A DNA stretch of 64,000 nucleotides from Eshraghiella sp964405265 (GCA_964405265.1 CAYONC010000004.1:62001-126000); one strand, 5' to 3'. Positions 1-9,322 are shown, counted from the first letter of the stretch. Program-made: numbers and translations. The notes: generated by a model not told the origin, from the letters alone.

Positions 1-1
1 T

Positions 2-1054
2 TATGTTTCCGTAAGCGGAAATAATGCGGAGAAGTCCGTAAATGCGCCTATTACACATGAAAATGTCAGTAAACAGATTTCAAAATTAGGAGGAACACCT
101 TTTAAATTTGAACATCTTGATGTAATAATTGAAAATGGCATATATTATGGAAACAGACAGCTTAATGAATTGCGAAGAAAAGCAATAGAAGAATATAATA
201 CACTGATTTTAGAAAAATACAGGCGTAAAAGTGCATCCTTATACAGCTCTGAACGCATGGTAATTAATTCTTATTCCGGAATTTCCATACATGTGATGAA
301 CATTGAACAGGCAGAAGCTGCCGCAGAATATGATGTTCGGAGAATAATTATGGACACGGAAATTATACAGACTGATGATATGATTAGTTTTATAGAACTG
401 TGTCACTGCAAAAAAATTGAATGTTTCATCGGTATGCCGAGAATTGTTAATAAATACGATTCTTTTATTAATAATAATATAAGAGCATGGGTTGAAAAGG
501 GTATTGACGGATTTCTCATAAGGAATGTTTCACAGGCAGTTTTTTTAAGAAATTCCGGATATACAGGAAGTATACTTTCCGATTTTTCCTGTTATGCTTA
601 TAATGATATTGCGGCAGAGGTACTTGAGGAAAACGGAATAACCGGTATGGTATGTTCAGTTGAACTTAATGAAAAAGAACTGCGGAAGCTCAATACGCTA
701 TCATCTGAGCTGATAATATACGGAAGAATTCCTTTGATGATAAGTGCAAACTGCATAGAAAAGACAACCGGAAAGTGTAATGGCAAAAAAAGCAGGTTCA
801 CACACATGAGAGACCGTAAGAATGCAGTACTTCCGGTGCTTACGGCATGCCGTTACTGTTACAACATCATATACAACAGTGTACCGGTATATCTGGCCGA
901 TAAGACTTATAAGGAGCTTAACATATCTTACGGAGGAGTGCTGTTTACCGATGAATCAGCGGATATTGTCCGTAGAATCATGGATGACATAACAGAAGGC
1001 AGACAGGCAGAATTTGCTTTTACAAGAGGGCATTTTACACGAGGTGTGGAATAA
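2..1054 (+). CDS. Peptidase U32 family protein, C-terminal part (5' end outside window)
   Basis: The reading frame is open from the first bases of the window, so the true start lies upstream. The visible 350 residues begin with a GGTPFKF segment and then LNELRRKA, the signature that closes the catalytic half of large U32 proteins (DUF3656 region). A barrel-like stretch ending in CRYCYN follows. U32 proteins include collagenase-like peptidases and tRNA or ubiquinone hydroxylation factors (RlhA, TrhP, UbiU/V); which one this is cannot be told from the fragment. The stop sits one base before the next gene's start, so the two are translationally linked. Confidence 0.8.
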   Translation, partial: YVSVSGNNAEKSVNAPITHENVSKQISKLGGTPFKFEHLDVIIENGIYYGNRQLNELRRKAIEEYNTLILEKYRRKSASLYSSERMVINSYSGISIHVMNIEQAEAAAEYDVRRIIMDTEIIQTDDMISFIELCHCKKIECFIGMPRIVNKYDSFINNNIRAWVEKGIDGFLIRNVSQAVFLRNSGYTGSILSDFSCYAYNDIAAEVLEENGITGMVCSVELNEKELRKLNTLSSELIIYGRIPLMISANCIEKTTGKCNGKKSRFTHMRDRKNAVLPVLTACRYCYNIIYNSVPVYLADKTYKELNISYGGVLFTDESADIVRRIMDDITEGRQAEFAFTRGHFTRGVE

Positions 1055-1055
1055 A

Positions 1056-2348
1056 TTGAATTTATCAAAATATTTACTTGTATTCTTAATGCTGTTTTAT
1101 ACCTGTACCTGTTTTGGAATATCGGAAAACGGAAAGGGCAGACGCATAATCAGAAAAACAATACTGCTTGCTGATTTTATTATATGCGGCATATTAATAC
1201 TTAATCACGGCTTCAGTCCGGTCAATATAATTTTACTGCTGTCGGAAATACTGTATATATTATTATTTCCGTCTGTTTATATGAAAATATATCCCGGCTG
1301 TTCCGAAAGTCTCATGAATGACATGGTTTTTCTTATTTCAATCGGATTTATCATGGTTCTGAGACTTACACCGGAAAACGCATTTAAGCAGTTTGTAATT
1401 ATTGCGGCAGGCAGCATATTAAGCTTTTTTGTACCATTTGTGCTTAAAAGAATATGTAAATTCCGAAAATATGAATTTTTAACCGCAGCAACAGGTATAT
1501 TGCTTCTTCTTGTAACACTAATACTGGGAAGGACGAGTTTTGGCGCAAATATATCATTTACCATTGGCGGACTGACCTTTCAGCCATCTGAACTGGTAAA
1601 AATACTTTTTGTTCTGTATACCGCATCAGTGATTTCACGTGCGGAAAAAATCGGTACAATAATATATGCATCCATAGTGGCTGCCGTACATGTTCTCATA
1701 CTTGTTATGTCTACCGATTTGGGAAGCGCACTCATTTTTTTTGTTGTATATATAACCATGCTTTATGTCGGAACAGGACGTGCAGCATATCTTATCGGAG
1801 GGACACTGGCAGGAACGGGTGCGGCCTTTGCCGCTTACAACATTTTTAATCATATTAAAATCAGAATATCCGTGTGGAAAAATCCATGGGCTGACATTGA
1901 TAACAAGGGTTATCAGATAACACAGGCACTGTTTGCAATTGGAACGGGAGGGTGGTTCGGAACCGGACTGTATAACGGACTTCCTGAGGCAATTCCGGTA
2001 GTAAATAAAGACTTTGTATTCGCAGCGATTGCGGAGGAATTTGGTATTATTTATGCAATATGTCTTATAATGATATGTCTCGGCATTTTTTTGAAAATGA
2101 TGAAATCGGCATCCGTATGCGGAAATCTCTTTTTCAGGCTTATGACAACGGGATTCGGTGTCATGTATATATTCCAGTGTTTCCTTACAATCGGAGGTGC
2201 AATGAATTTTATACCGCTTACGGGCGTTACACTGCCGTTTGTAAGCTATGGAGGCAGCTCGGCAATTATGTCACTTATAATGTTCGGAGCCGTCCAGGCG
2301 GTATGTATATCCGTTCAGGAGGGCAGTAATGAAAAAGAAAAAAAATAA
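1056..2348 (+). CDS. FtsW/RodA/SpoVE family peptidoglycan polymerase
   Basis: Polytopic membrane protein of about 430 residues with roughly ten hydrophobic segments. It is a SEDS-family glycosyltransferase that polymerises lipid II at the membrane. The family signature is clear near the C-terminus: VFAAIAEEFG, then NFIPLTGVTLPFVSYGGSS. I chose the TTG at 1056 because GAGGTG at 1041-1046 lies nine bases upstream and the preceding gene stops at 1054; an upstream TTG at 1014 has no such site. It overlaps the following penicillin-binding protein gene by 20 bases, the usual SEDS-bPBP pairing. Sequence alone does not separate FtsW, RodA and SpoVE. Confidence 0.9.
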   Translation: MNLSKYLLVFLMLFYTCTCFGISENGKGRRIIRKTILLADFIICGILILNHGFSPVNIILLLSEILYILLFPSVYMKIYPGCSESLMNDMVFLISIGFIMVLRLTPENAFKQFVIIAAGSILSFFVPFVLKRICKFRKYEFLTAATGILLLLVTLILGRTSFGANISFTIGGLTFQPSELVKILFVLYTASVISRAEKIGTIIYASIVAAVHVLILVMSTDLGSALIFFVVYITMLYVGTGRAAYLIGGTLAGTGAAFAAYNIFNHIKIRISVWKNPWADIDNKGYQITQALFAIGTGGWFGTGLYNGLPEAIPVVNKDFVFAAIAEEFGIIYAICLIMICLGIFLKMMKSASVCGNLFFRLMTTGFGVMYIFQCFLTIGGAMNFIPLTGVTLPFVSYGGSSAIMSLIMFGAVQAVCISVQEGSNEKEKK

Positions 2349-3741
2349 TAAAAGCATAATATGCATATCCGTTGTTTTTGTGCTGATTTTTGCAGCAATG
2401 TCTGCTTATCTTATATATTTTAATATAGCAGAGGCAGAGCACATAATAAATAATCCATATAACAAGAGACAGAATATTCTGTCAAAAAAGGTCTTAAAAG
2501 GTTCTGTTTTATGTTCTGACGGGACGGTTATTGCTTCAACCGGATATGATGAAACCGGAAATGAAATACGGTATTATCCTTATGGCAGAATATTCTGTCA
2601 TGTCGCCGGGTATACCGATATGGGAGGATATGGGATAGAAAACGCATATTCATACTATATGCTTACATCAGACAGTAATTTTTTTCGGAAAATATTTAAC
2701 GACATAACAGGGCGGAAAAATGCCGGTAACAATATTATAACCACATTGGATGCAAAATTACAAAAAGCATCATATGATGCTCTCGGAAGCAACCGTGGAG
2801 CTGTGATTGTAACTGAGCCTGCAACTGGCAAAATACTTGCCATGGTATCAAAACCGGATTTTGATCCGAATACGGTTGGTGAAAAATGGGGTGAAATAAC
2901 TGCTGACGGCGGAGATTCCGTTTTGGTAAACAGGGCAACACAGGGATTATATCCTCCCGGTTCAACTTTTAAGCTTGTTACAATGCTTGAATATATAAGG
3001 GAGAACGATACAGCATGTGAGGATTATTCATATGTATGCAGCGGAACATGCAATGTAAACGGCAGTGTTATCAGCTGTATGCAGAAAACTGCACACGGTA
3101 ACCTTAATATTTATGCTTCGCTTGCACATTCATGCAACTGTTCATTTATTAACATGGGACTGACACTGGATAAAAAGCAGTTAAAAAAAACTGCGGAAAC
3201 ACTTTTGTTTAATACGGATATTCCAATCAGCATTGAACATAACAAAAGCAGATTTGAACTGAATGATGGTTCATCGGATTGGGAGACGGCACAGACCGTA
3301 TTCGGACAGGGGCGTACGCTGATTACACCGCTTAATCTTGCACTTATCGGCAATGCAATAGCCAATGACGGAATAATCATGAAGCCGTATATTGTGGACA
3401 GAATTGAAAATGACAGCGGCGAAAGTGTAAAAAAATTCAGACCGGCTGAATATAAAACAGTCATGAGCAAAAGTGAGGTGCAGGCTCTGAAAACGGGCAT
3501 GGAATCGGTTACGGACACATCATTCGGGTGGCTTTACGGAAATACGGAATATACCGTATCGTGCAAATCCGGTTCTGCACAATACGGCACTATGGGATAT
3601 GAACATTCTCTGTTTGTAAGCTATGCCCCATCGGATAATCCGGAAATATCCGTAACGGTAGTTATCGAAGGAGGTACGTCAAGGAACACAAGTGCTGCCG
3701 AGGCTGCAAAAAAAATTTACGATACTTATTTTTTAGATTGA
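2329..3741 (+). CDS. Class B penicillin-binding protein (PbpA/PBP2-like transpeptidase)
   Basis: D,D-transpeptidase of 470 residues that cross-links peptidoglycan outside the membrane. A basic N-terminus (MKKKKNN) and one transmembrane helix (about residues 10-33) anchor it. The three catalytic motifs are intact: S212-T-F-K215, S268-C-N270 and K413-S-G415. The protein is short for a class B PBP, with a small N-terminal region, like PbpA proteins paired with an FtsW-like gene in actinobacteria and clostridia. The ATG lies inside the end of the SEDS gene, preceded by a GGAGGGCAG-type site, so the pair is co-translated. Confidence 0.9.
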   Translation: MKKKKNNKSIICISVVFVLIFAAMSAYLIYFNIAEAEHIINNPYNKRQNILSKKVLKGSVLCSDGTVIASTGYDETGNEIRYYPYGRIFCHVAGYTDMGGYGIENAYSYYMLTSDSNFFRKIFNDITGRKNAGNNIITTLDAKLQKASYDALGSNRGAVIVTEPATGKILAMVSKPDFDPNTVGEKWGEITADGGDSVLVNRATQGLYPPGSTFKLVTMLEYIRENDTACEDYSYVCSGTCNVNGSVISCMQKTAHGNLNIYASLAHSCNCSFINMGLTLDKKQLKKTAETLLFNTDIPISIEHNKSRFELNDGSSDWETAQTVFGQGRTLITPLNLALIGNAIANDGIIMKPYIVDRIENDSGESVKKFRPAEYKTVMSKSEVQALKTGMESVTDTSFGWLYGNTEYTVSCKSGSAQYGTMGYEHSLFVSYAPSDNPEISVTVVIEGGTSRNTSAAEAAKKIYDTYFLD

Positions 3742-3810
3742 TATAATTGCATTTTGGATGTATACTTGATGAAGGTCAGATATATGACACACCAGACAGG
3801 AGGAATTGCA

Positions 3811-4263
3811 ATGATAGAAGCAACAAGCTGTGGCGGTGTGGTAATTTTTCGCGGAAAGATTCTGTTACTGTATAAGAATTATAAAAATAAGTACGAAGGA
3901 TGGGTACTCCCTAAGGGAACGGTAGAAGCCGGAGAAGATTACAAAACAACGGCATTAAGGGAGGTTATGGAGGAATCCGGAGTCCGGGCAGAGATAATCA
4001 AGTATGTCGGCAAGAGCCGTTATACGTTTAATGTGCCTGATGATATAGTTAATAAGGATGTACACTGGTATCTTATGATGTCTGATAATTATCACAGCTG
4101 CCCGCAAAAGGAAGAGTATTTTGAGGACTCCGGGTATTATAAGTATCATGAAGCATATCATCTGCTGAAATTTGCCAATGAACGGCTTATTCTTGAAAAA
4201 GCATACAGTGAATATCTCTATCTGAGACAGAACAACTTATGGGGCAGAAAACGCTATTCATAG
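3811..4263 (+). CDS. Nudix hydrolase
   Basis: About 150 residues with a complete Nudix box: G-T-V-E-A-G-E, seven residues, then REVMEESG. These enzymes hydrolyse nucleoside diphosphates linked to another group; WVLPKG just before the box resembles diadenosine polyphosphate hydrolases, but substrate is an inference. The ATG at 3811 is preceded by an ideal AGGAGG; an in-frame codon at 3754 would add 19 residues without a ribosome site. It follows the PBP gene by 70 bases and is closed by a strong terminator at 4345. Confidence 0.85.
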   Translation: MIEATSCGGVVIFRGKILLLYKNYKNKYEGWVLPKGTVEAGEDYKTTALREVMEESGVRAEIIKYVGKSRYTFNVPDDIVNKDVHWYLMMSDNYHSCPQKEEYFEDSGYYKYHEAYHLLKFANERLILEKAYSEYLYLRQNNLWGRKRYS

Positions 4264-4344
4264 AATGCCTCAGCTATGCGCCACGATATAATTTAAAAAA
4301 GTTCCCTCACGGGCAATGTCATTAAGCTAAAACAAAAATAATCA

Positions 4345-4379
4345 GATTCTTATGTTAGAAATAACATAGGAGTCTTTTT
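4345..4379 (+). terminator. Rho-independent terminator after the Nudix gene
   Basis: A 13-bp stem (GATTCTTATGTTA with TAACATAGGAGTC, three positions as G-U pairs) closes on a GAAA tetraloop and is followed by five T residues. Confidence 0.85.
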
Positions 4380-4422
4380 ATTTAAATTGATGTACACATA
4401 AGAGTTTTTTTATTTAAATTGA
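4370..4422 (+). repeat. Two-copy 21-bp direct repeat upstream of tRNA-Leu
   Basis: Bases 4370-4390 and 4402-4422 are the same 21-mer with one difference (GAGT, a T-rich run, then ATTTAAATTGA), spaced 32 bases apart. The first copy contains the T tract of the terminator. The second supplies the TTGA of a candidate -35 box for the tRNA. It looks like a small tandem duplication. Confidence 0.7.
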
Positions 4423-4447
4423 CCTCTTGATTTAAAAAACATAATAT
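4419..4447 (+). promoter_or_regulatory. Candidate promoter of tRNA-Leu
   Basis: TTGACC at 4419-4424, 17 bases, then TAATAT at 4442-4447, about 20 bases before the mature tRNA end. The -10 matches the consensus at four of six positions. Confidence 0.55.
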
Positions 4448-4465
4448 GTTATCATATCAACGTTC

Positions 4466-4548
4466 GCAGGTGTGGCGGAATGGCAGACGCAGCAGACTCA
4501 AAATCTGCCGGAGGTGACTTCATGCGGGTTCAAGTCCCGCCACCTGCA
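4466..4548 (+). tRNA. tRNA-Leu (anticodon CAA)
   Basis: An 83-base cloverleaf with acceptor stem GCAGGTG pairing with CACCTGC and A as discriminator base. The anticodon stem GCAGA/TCTGC encloses the loop CTCAAAA, giving CAA, which reads UUG codons. A long variable arm typical of leucine tRNAs and the T-loop GGTTCAAGTCC are present. The CCA end is not encoded. A terminator follows at 4586. Confidence 0.97.
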
Positions 4549-4585
4549 TTATAGTTGTTTCACGATACGGAATCTGTTTGAAAGA

Positions 4586-4609
4586 CCCTTGATTCAAGGG
4601 CTTTTTTTG
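4586..4609 (+). terminator. Terminator of tRNA-Leu
   Basis: CCCTTGATTCAAGGG forms a near-perfect short hairpin followed by C and seven T residues. The region from here to 4844 contains no convincing gene. Confidence 0.85.
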
Positions 4610-4844
4610 TTTTTAGGGCATAGTAACTTTTTTGAAACACCGCGTGAGAAACAGAAAACAGAATGCAAAAAGGTCAGTAAGGGATTGAGATAAGTCATGC
4701 AAAAGTGGCTGTATGAAATGAAACAACAAAAGTACAAAGAAAAACACAAGGGACATTAAGTAATCTGTAAAGATATTGCTAAAAACACAATCTTGGTGTA
4801 AAATATTTGACAGAAATCTATTAACATAGAAAGCAGGTACGAAT

Positions 4845-5660
4845 ATGAACAGAAGGTATAATAAGGCGGCAACGCTGTTTCTCATCCAGTTGCTTATATA
4901 CATAGGATGCGTTATTTTTGCAAAAATTAATGGTGCACTTTCATTTGCAGATTTGGAAGATTACGGCTGGATTTATCTGGCAGGTACAATTATTACACAG
5001 ACGCTCATTGTAATATTCTTATACATGAAGAATAATGCCGGTGTTCTCATAGCTTCCATTTTTTATGCAGCAGCAGGCATTTTTTATTTTGCAGAAGGAT
5101 TTCTGCCTTATTTTTCCTACTTTGATGTCCTTACAAAAGCAACACGTACGGCACTTGTTTTAGGTACGATGTACTATGTCCTATCTGCTGCATCGGTACT
5201 AATAATGGGTCTGTCTGTTATATTCAATACGAAAGCACAGCATGTAATGGGATTCAGTGCCCTGTCGGTGGTTTTTGCCATAACAGGCCAGCTGCCGATG
5301 ACACTGTACAATCTGTATAATGCGATTGATGCTGCAGCCGACATTAAGAAATTATACGGAAATTATACTTCATTTATCAGTATTTACGGAAAAACGGTCA
5401 GCTATGCGGTATGCTATGCATTCATGTTTTTGGGAGCCGTTATATATATATCTGCCATTGCCCGTGCATCAGGCTGCTTTAACGTAAAAGAAGATACATA
5501 TAACGGTTACGGCGGATATGACAGCCGCGGCAATTACGAAAATTACGGTAGTTACGGTAATTACGGTAATTACGGCAATACCGGTTCATATAATGCCGGT
5601 CAGGATAACAATGGTGAAGACATTATGACCGGAAGCTATGACACACATCAGAACAAATAA
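4845..5660 (+). CDS. Multi-pass membrane protein with Gly/Tyr/Asn-rich tail, function unknown
   Basis: A 271-residue protein with about six or seven hydrophobic helices (first at about residues 9-27, last at about 190-208) and then a hydrophilic tail built from NYG-type units (GYGGYD, NYENYGSYGNYGNYG). I do not recognise a catalytic domain. The tail resembles low-complexity, possibly self-associating cytoplasmic tails found on small clostridial membrane proteins. The ATG is preceded by AAAGCAGG. The gene stands alone between the tRNA terminator and a hairpin at 5662. No function is assigned. Confidence 0.75.
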   Translation: MNRRYNKAATLFLIQLLIYIGCVIFAKINGALSFADLEDYGWIYLAGTIITQTLIVIFLYMKNNAGVLIASIFYAAAGIFYFAEGFLPYFSYFDVLTKATRTALVLGTMYYVLSAASVLIMGLSVIFNTKAQHVMGFSALSVVFAITGQLPMTLYNLYNAIDAAADIKKLYGNYTSFISIYGKTVSYAVCYAFMFLGAVIYISAIARASGCFNVKEDTYNGYGGYDSRGNYENYGSYGNYGNYGNTGSYNAGQDNNGEDIMTGSYDTHQNK

Positions 5661-5661
5661 T

Positions 5662-5693
5662 ACAAAGCCTCCTGCAATAAGGGAGGCTTTGTA
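5662..5693 (+). terminator. Intergenic hairpin, probable terminator
   Basis: ACAAAGCCTCC pairs with GGAGGCTTTGT around a nine-base loop. The trailing T tract is weak, so termination may be partial. The ribosome site of the next gene follows directly. Confidence 0.6.
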
Positions 5694-5710
5694 TTGTCAG
5701 GGAGGATTTT

Positions 5711-6040
5711 ATGGACTGCAGAGATTTTCAAAAGATAATTCCGGATATTATTAATAACAGAGTGCCTGATGAATGTCTTGAAGCTGTTGTTAACCATATT
5801 TCAAATTGCAGGGACTGCTATGACGAACTCGAAATATATTTTGTATTGGAATACGGTCTCAAGGATGATGATACGAAAAAATCCATGAACTTAATAGGAA
5901 GACTCAACAACCTGATAAAAAGGCTGATCAGCCGGGCGGAACGGTATTACAGTATTGTTACAATGTATAATATTATAAAAATAAGTGCATATACCGTTAT
6001 GGCATGTGCCGCAGCATATATGATATTTAAGGTATTATAG
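5711..6040 (+). CDS. Small zinc-finger (anti-sigma-like) membrane protein
   Basis: A 109-residue protein with N-terminal MDCRDFQKIIPDII followed by H-I-S-N-C-R-D-C, the HxxxCxxC pattern of zinc-binding anti-sigma (zf-HC2) domains, and one C-terminal transmembrane helix (about residues 88-107). Family members are membrane-bound anti-sigma factors, but no ECF sigma gene is adjacent, so any partner lies elsewhere or the protein has another role. It starts after GGGAGG and is 13 bases upstream of polA, so the two are probably co-transcribed. Confidence 0.75.
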   Translation: MDCRDFQKIIPDIINNRVPDECLEAVVNHISNCRDCYDELEIYFVLEYGLKDDDTKKSMNLIGRLNNLIKRLISRAERYYSIVTMYNIIKISAYTVMACAAAYMIFKVL

Positions 6041-6053
6041 GAGAAATTTTAGT

Positions 6054-8684
6054 ATGAAAAATCTGCTTTTAATAGACGGACACAGTATTCTGAACAGGGC
6101 ATTTTACGGTATTCCGCTCCTTACCAACAGGGAGGGGATTCATACCAATGCCGTATACGGATTTATTAATATGATGCTTAAAGCAGCAGAAGAAGAAAAT
6201 GCCGGTTACATTGCCGTTGCATTTGATTTAAAGGCACCTACCTTCAGGCATAAAATGTATGATGCATATAAGGGGACAAGAAAACCTATGCCGGAAGAAC
6301 TTCATGAGCAGGTTCCGGTGATTAAGGAAATTCTTGCCTCAATGAATATACCCGTAATAACGCTTGAAGGATATGAAGCTGACGACATTTTGGGAACTCT
6401 TGCAAAACGCAGCATGAAAGAAAACTGCAATGTTATAATAATGTCCGGCGACAGGGATTTACTGCAGCTTGCGGATACACACATAAAAATCCGTCTTCCG
6501 AAGACAATTAAAGGTAAAACCGAAACAGAATCATATTATCCTGATGACGTGATTAAAAAATACGGAACAACACCGGCTGAATTTATTGAACTTAAAGCAC
6601 TCATGGGAGACAGCTCGGATAACATACCGGGAGTACCCGGAATAGGCGAAAAAACTGCTGCCGCCATTATTTCAAAATATCATACGGTTGAAAATGCATA
6701 TGCACATATCGGAGAAATAACGCCTGTAAGGGCAAAGAACAGTCTTGAAGCAAATTACGGACTGGCTGAATTGAGCAGAAAGCTTGCAATAATTGAAATA
6801 AATGCACCTCTTGAATTCGATGTGGAAAAAGCAGCTGTTAAAGATATGTTTAATGAAAAATCCTATGAGCTTTTCATGAAATATGAGCTTAAATCATTCA
6901 TGAAACATTTCTCTGATGACATGCATACTCATAAAGATGACAAAATTAAGTCAATCAGAATCATAAAGGATTATTTTGAAACCGGTGATGTTTTCAGGGA
7001 ATGTCTGAATGCTGGTAAAGCAGGTGTTTCCGTAGCTGCCGCAAACGGACATATGTATGGTGTTTCCGTTGCGTATAAGGAAAATGAAGCAACATTCATT
7101 TCATGTGAAGGACTTATAACGGAACAGTACCTGACGGAAGAAATTAAAACACTTTCACGTAAAATAAAAATCAGCACAATTAATCTTAAACGTCAGCTTG
7201 ATTTTATTACGGAAGGTTTTAACAAAAATATTGATGATACGGCATTAATGGCATATCTCATAAACCCGCTGAAAGCATCATACGGATATGAAGAAATATC
7301 TTCTGAATATATGGGTGTTTCGTATCCCGGAATAAAAGAACTTTCTGGAAAAAAATCCATAAAAGAACTCACACCGGAGGATGTTTGTGCGTCAGTTTTC
7401 TGTTATGAAGCATATACAGCACTTTACGGCGGAGAGGACTGTATAAAAGTGCTCAGGGAAAACAACATGGAACAGGTGTATTCAAATATCGAGCTGCCGG
7501 TTTTATATGTACTGAGGAGCATGGAAAAAGAAGGCATAAGAATCAACCGTCAGGAATTAAGTGCTTACGGCGATAAGCTCGCATGCGGCATACAGGAAGC
7601 AGAAAAAAGAATATATGCGGAAGCAGGAGAGAAATTTAACATTAATTCGCCTAAGCAGCTTGGTGAAATACTGTTTGAAAAATTAGGACTGCCAAGCGGT
7701 AAAAAGACAAAAACAGGATATTCAACATCAGCTGAGGTTCTTGAAAAGCTTGCGGATGAATATCCGCTTGCCGCAGACATACTTGAATACCGTACACTTA
7801 CCAAGCTGAAATCCACATATGCCGACGGACTTGTGCAGTATATAAGTGACGACGAAAGAATACACGGAACATTTAATCAGATGATTACCGCAACAGGCCG
7901 CATAAGCAGCACGGAGCCTAATCTTCAAAACATTCCGGTTCGCATGGAGCTTGGAAGACTGATTCGTAAGGCATTTATTCCTAAAGAAGGATATGTATTT
8001 ACGGATGCAGACTATTCTCAGATAGAATTAAGACTTCTTGCACATATGTCCGGCGATGAAACACTTATAGAGGCATACAATGAAGACAGTGACATTCACA
8101 GAATTACGGCTTCAAAGGTATTCAGCATACCTCTCAAGGACGTTACCTCCGAACAGAGAAGTAACGCAAAAGCTGTTAACTTCGGAATTGTGTACGGAAT
8201 AAGCTCATTCGGGCTTGGAAGGGATTTAAGTATTTCGACCAAAGAAGCAGCAGGTTATATAGATGAGTACTTTAAAACTTATCCTACGTTGAAAAAATAT
8301 CTTGACGGTCTTGTAAAATCCGTGAAGGAAAAAGGATATTCAGAAACTGTTTACGGCAGAAGGCGACCGGTTCCGGAAATCACTTCTTCCAATTACATGC
8401 AGAGACAGTTCGGAGAAAGAATTGCAATGAACTCACCGCTTCAGGGAACGGCTGCAGATATTATAAAAATTGCAATGGTTAATGTATATAACCGTATCAT
8501 GAAGGAAAATCTCAAATCCCGTCTCATACTTCAGATTCATGATGAACTGATAGTTGAAACTGCTCCGGGAGAAGAAGATATCGTCAGAAAAATTTTAAAA
8601 GAAGAAATGGAAAATGCGGCTGTACTGAAGGTCCCGCTTCAGGCAGACATACATGCAGGAAAAAACTGGTATGAAGCAAAATAA
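6054..8684 (+). CDS. polA: DNA polymerase I
   Basis: An 876-residue family A polymerase used in Okazaki-fragment processing and repair. The N-terminal 5'-3' exonuclease domain (about 1-290) carries LLIDGHSILNRAFYG and the DRDLLQL and GVPGIGEKTAA motifs. The C-terminal polymerase domain has DADYSQIELRLLAH (motif A), RSNAKAVNFGIVYG (motif B) and QIHDELIVE (motif C). In the middle domain (about 300-470) the DxE proofreading motif is replaced by SVA, so 3'-5' exonuclease activity is probably lost, as in Bacillus and Taq enzymes. It overlaps coaE by 14 bases. Confidence 0.97.
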   Translation: MKNLLLIDGHSILNRAFYGIPLLTNREGIHTNAVYGFINMMLKAAEEENAGYIAVAFDLKAPTFRHKMYDAYKGTRKPMPEELHEQVPVIKEILASMNIPVITLEGYEADDILGTLAKRSMKENCNVIIMSGDRDLLQLADTHIKIRLPKTIKGKTETESYYPDDVIKKYGTTPAEFIELKALMGDSSDNIPGVPGIGEKTAAAIISKYHTVENAYAHIGEITPVRAKNSLEANYGLAELSRKLAIIEINAPLEFDVEKAAVKDMFNEKSYELFMKYELKSFMKHFSDDMHTHKDDKIKSIRIIKDYFETGDVFRECLNAGKAGVSVAAANGHMYGVSVAYKENEATFISCEGLITEQYLTEEIKTLSRKIKISTINLKRQLDFITEGFNKNIDDTALMAYLINPLKASYGYEEISSEYMGVSYPGIKELSGKKSIKELTPEDVCASVFCYEAYTALYGGEDCIKVLRENNMEQVYSNIELPVLYVLRSMEKEGIRINRQELSAYGDKLACGIQEAEKRIYAEAGEKFNINSPKQLGEILFEKLGLPSGKKTKTGYSTSAEVLEKLADEYPLAADILEYRTLTKLKSTYADGLVQYISDDERIHGTFNQMITATGRISSTEPNLQNIPVRMELGRLIRKAFIPKEGYVFTDADYSQIELRLLAHMSGDETLIEAYNEDSDIHRITASKVFSIPLKDVTSEQRSNAKAVNFGIVYGISSFGLGRDLSISTKEAAGYIDEYFKTYPTLKKYLDGLVKSVKEKGYSETVYGRRRPVPEITSSNYMQRQFGERIAMNSPLQGTAADIIKIAMVNVYNRIMKENLKSRLILQIHDELIVETAPGEEDIVRKILKEEMENAAVLKVPLQADIHAGKNWYEAK

Positions 8685-9285
8685 TTTTAGAATAATCGGC
8701 ATAACGGGCGGCATAGGCTCCGGAAAATCAACAGTGCTTAAGATGCTTAAGAATATGTGCAGCTGTGAAATATTAATGGCGGATGACATTGCCAAAAACC
8801 TGATGAAAAAAGGCGGTATTCTCACTGAAACAGCCATTAGGCTTTTTGGAAAGGATGCATATCTTGAAGACGGAACAATCAACGGAAAATATGTTGCGGA
8901 CATAATTTACTCTGATGAAGTTAAAAAAAATGAATGGGAAAAAACCGTACATCCTGCCGTCAGGAAATATATAATCAGTGAAACAGAGCGAATCCGTATG
9001 ACCGGTGTAAACTTTGTTTTTTTAGAGGCTGCACTTCTCATAGAAAACAATTATGAAGAAATATGTGATGAATTATGGCTGGTATATGCGGAAAGTTCCA
9101 TAAGGAGACAACGTCTGAAGGAAACACGTATGTATTCCGATAAAAAAATATCGGATATTTTTAAGGCACAGATGAGCGATGACGAATACCGAAAACACTG
9201 CCGGTTCGTTATTGACACAGGAAAAAGCTTTGCAGACACAAAACGGCAGATAGAAAATAAACTGGAAGAATACGGTGTGGTATGA
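8671..9285 (+). CDS. coaE: Dephospho-CoA kinase
   Basis: Phosphorylates the 3'-hydroxyl of dephospho-CoA in the last step of coenzyme A synthesis. About 205 residues with P-loop GITGGIGSGKST near the N-terminus, MADDIAK for substrate binding and RRQRLKETR in the lid region. The ATG at 8671 was chosen because AGGA lies about ten bases upstream and the protein then begins directly before the P-loop strand; an ATG at 8653 would add six residues. The start lies inside polA, the common polA-coaE arrangement of Firmicutes. Confidence 0.95.
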   Translation: MKQNNFRIIGITGGIGSGKSTVLKMLKNMCSCEILMADDIAKNLMKKGGILTETAIRLFGKDAYLEDGTINGKYVADIIYSDEVKKNEWEKTVHPAVRKYIISETERIRMTGVNFVFLEAALLIENNYEEICDELWLVYAESSIRRQRLKETRMYSDKKISDIFKAQMSDDEYRKHCRFVIDTGKSFADTKRQIENKLEEYGVV

Positions 9286-9291
9286 TATAAT
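9283..9291 (+). promoter_or_regulatory. Extended -10 promoter candidate for the FtsA-like gene
   Basis: TGATATAAT at 9283-9291 is a perfect extended -10 element at the coaE stop. The -35 region is poor, as is usual for extended -10 promoters. Confidence 0.45.
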
Positions 9292-9322
9292 CCACATAGC
9301 ATATTAATGCACGGAGGATAAT

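Noticed and set aside
4472..4693. 73-codon + strand ORF starting MAEWQTQQTQ
   Set aside because: It is the well-known false ORF read through tRNA-Leu (4466-4548) and its terminator.
5526..5590. Short tandem DNA repeat (TTACGG-type units) as a CRISPR or minisatellite
   Set aside because: The units are the codons of the NYG-rich tail of the membrane protein and have no spacer structure.
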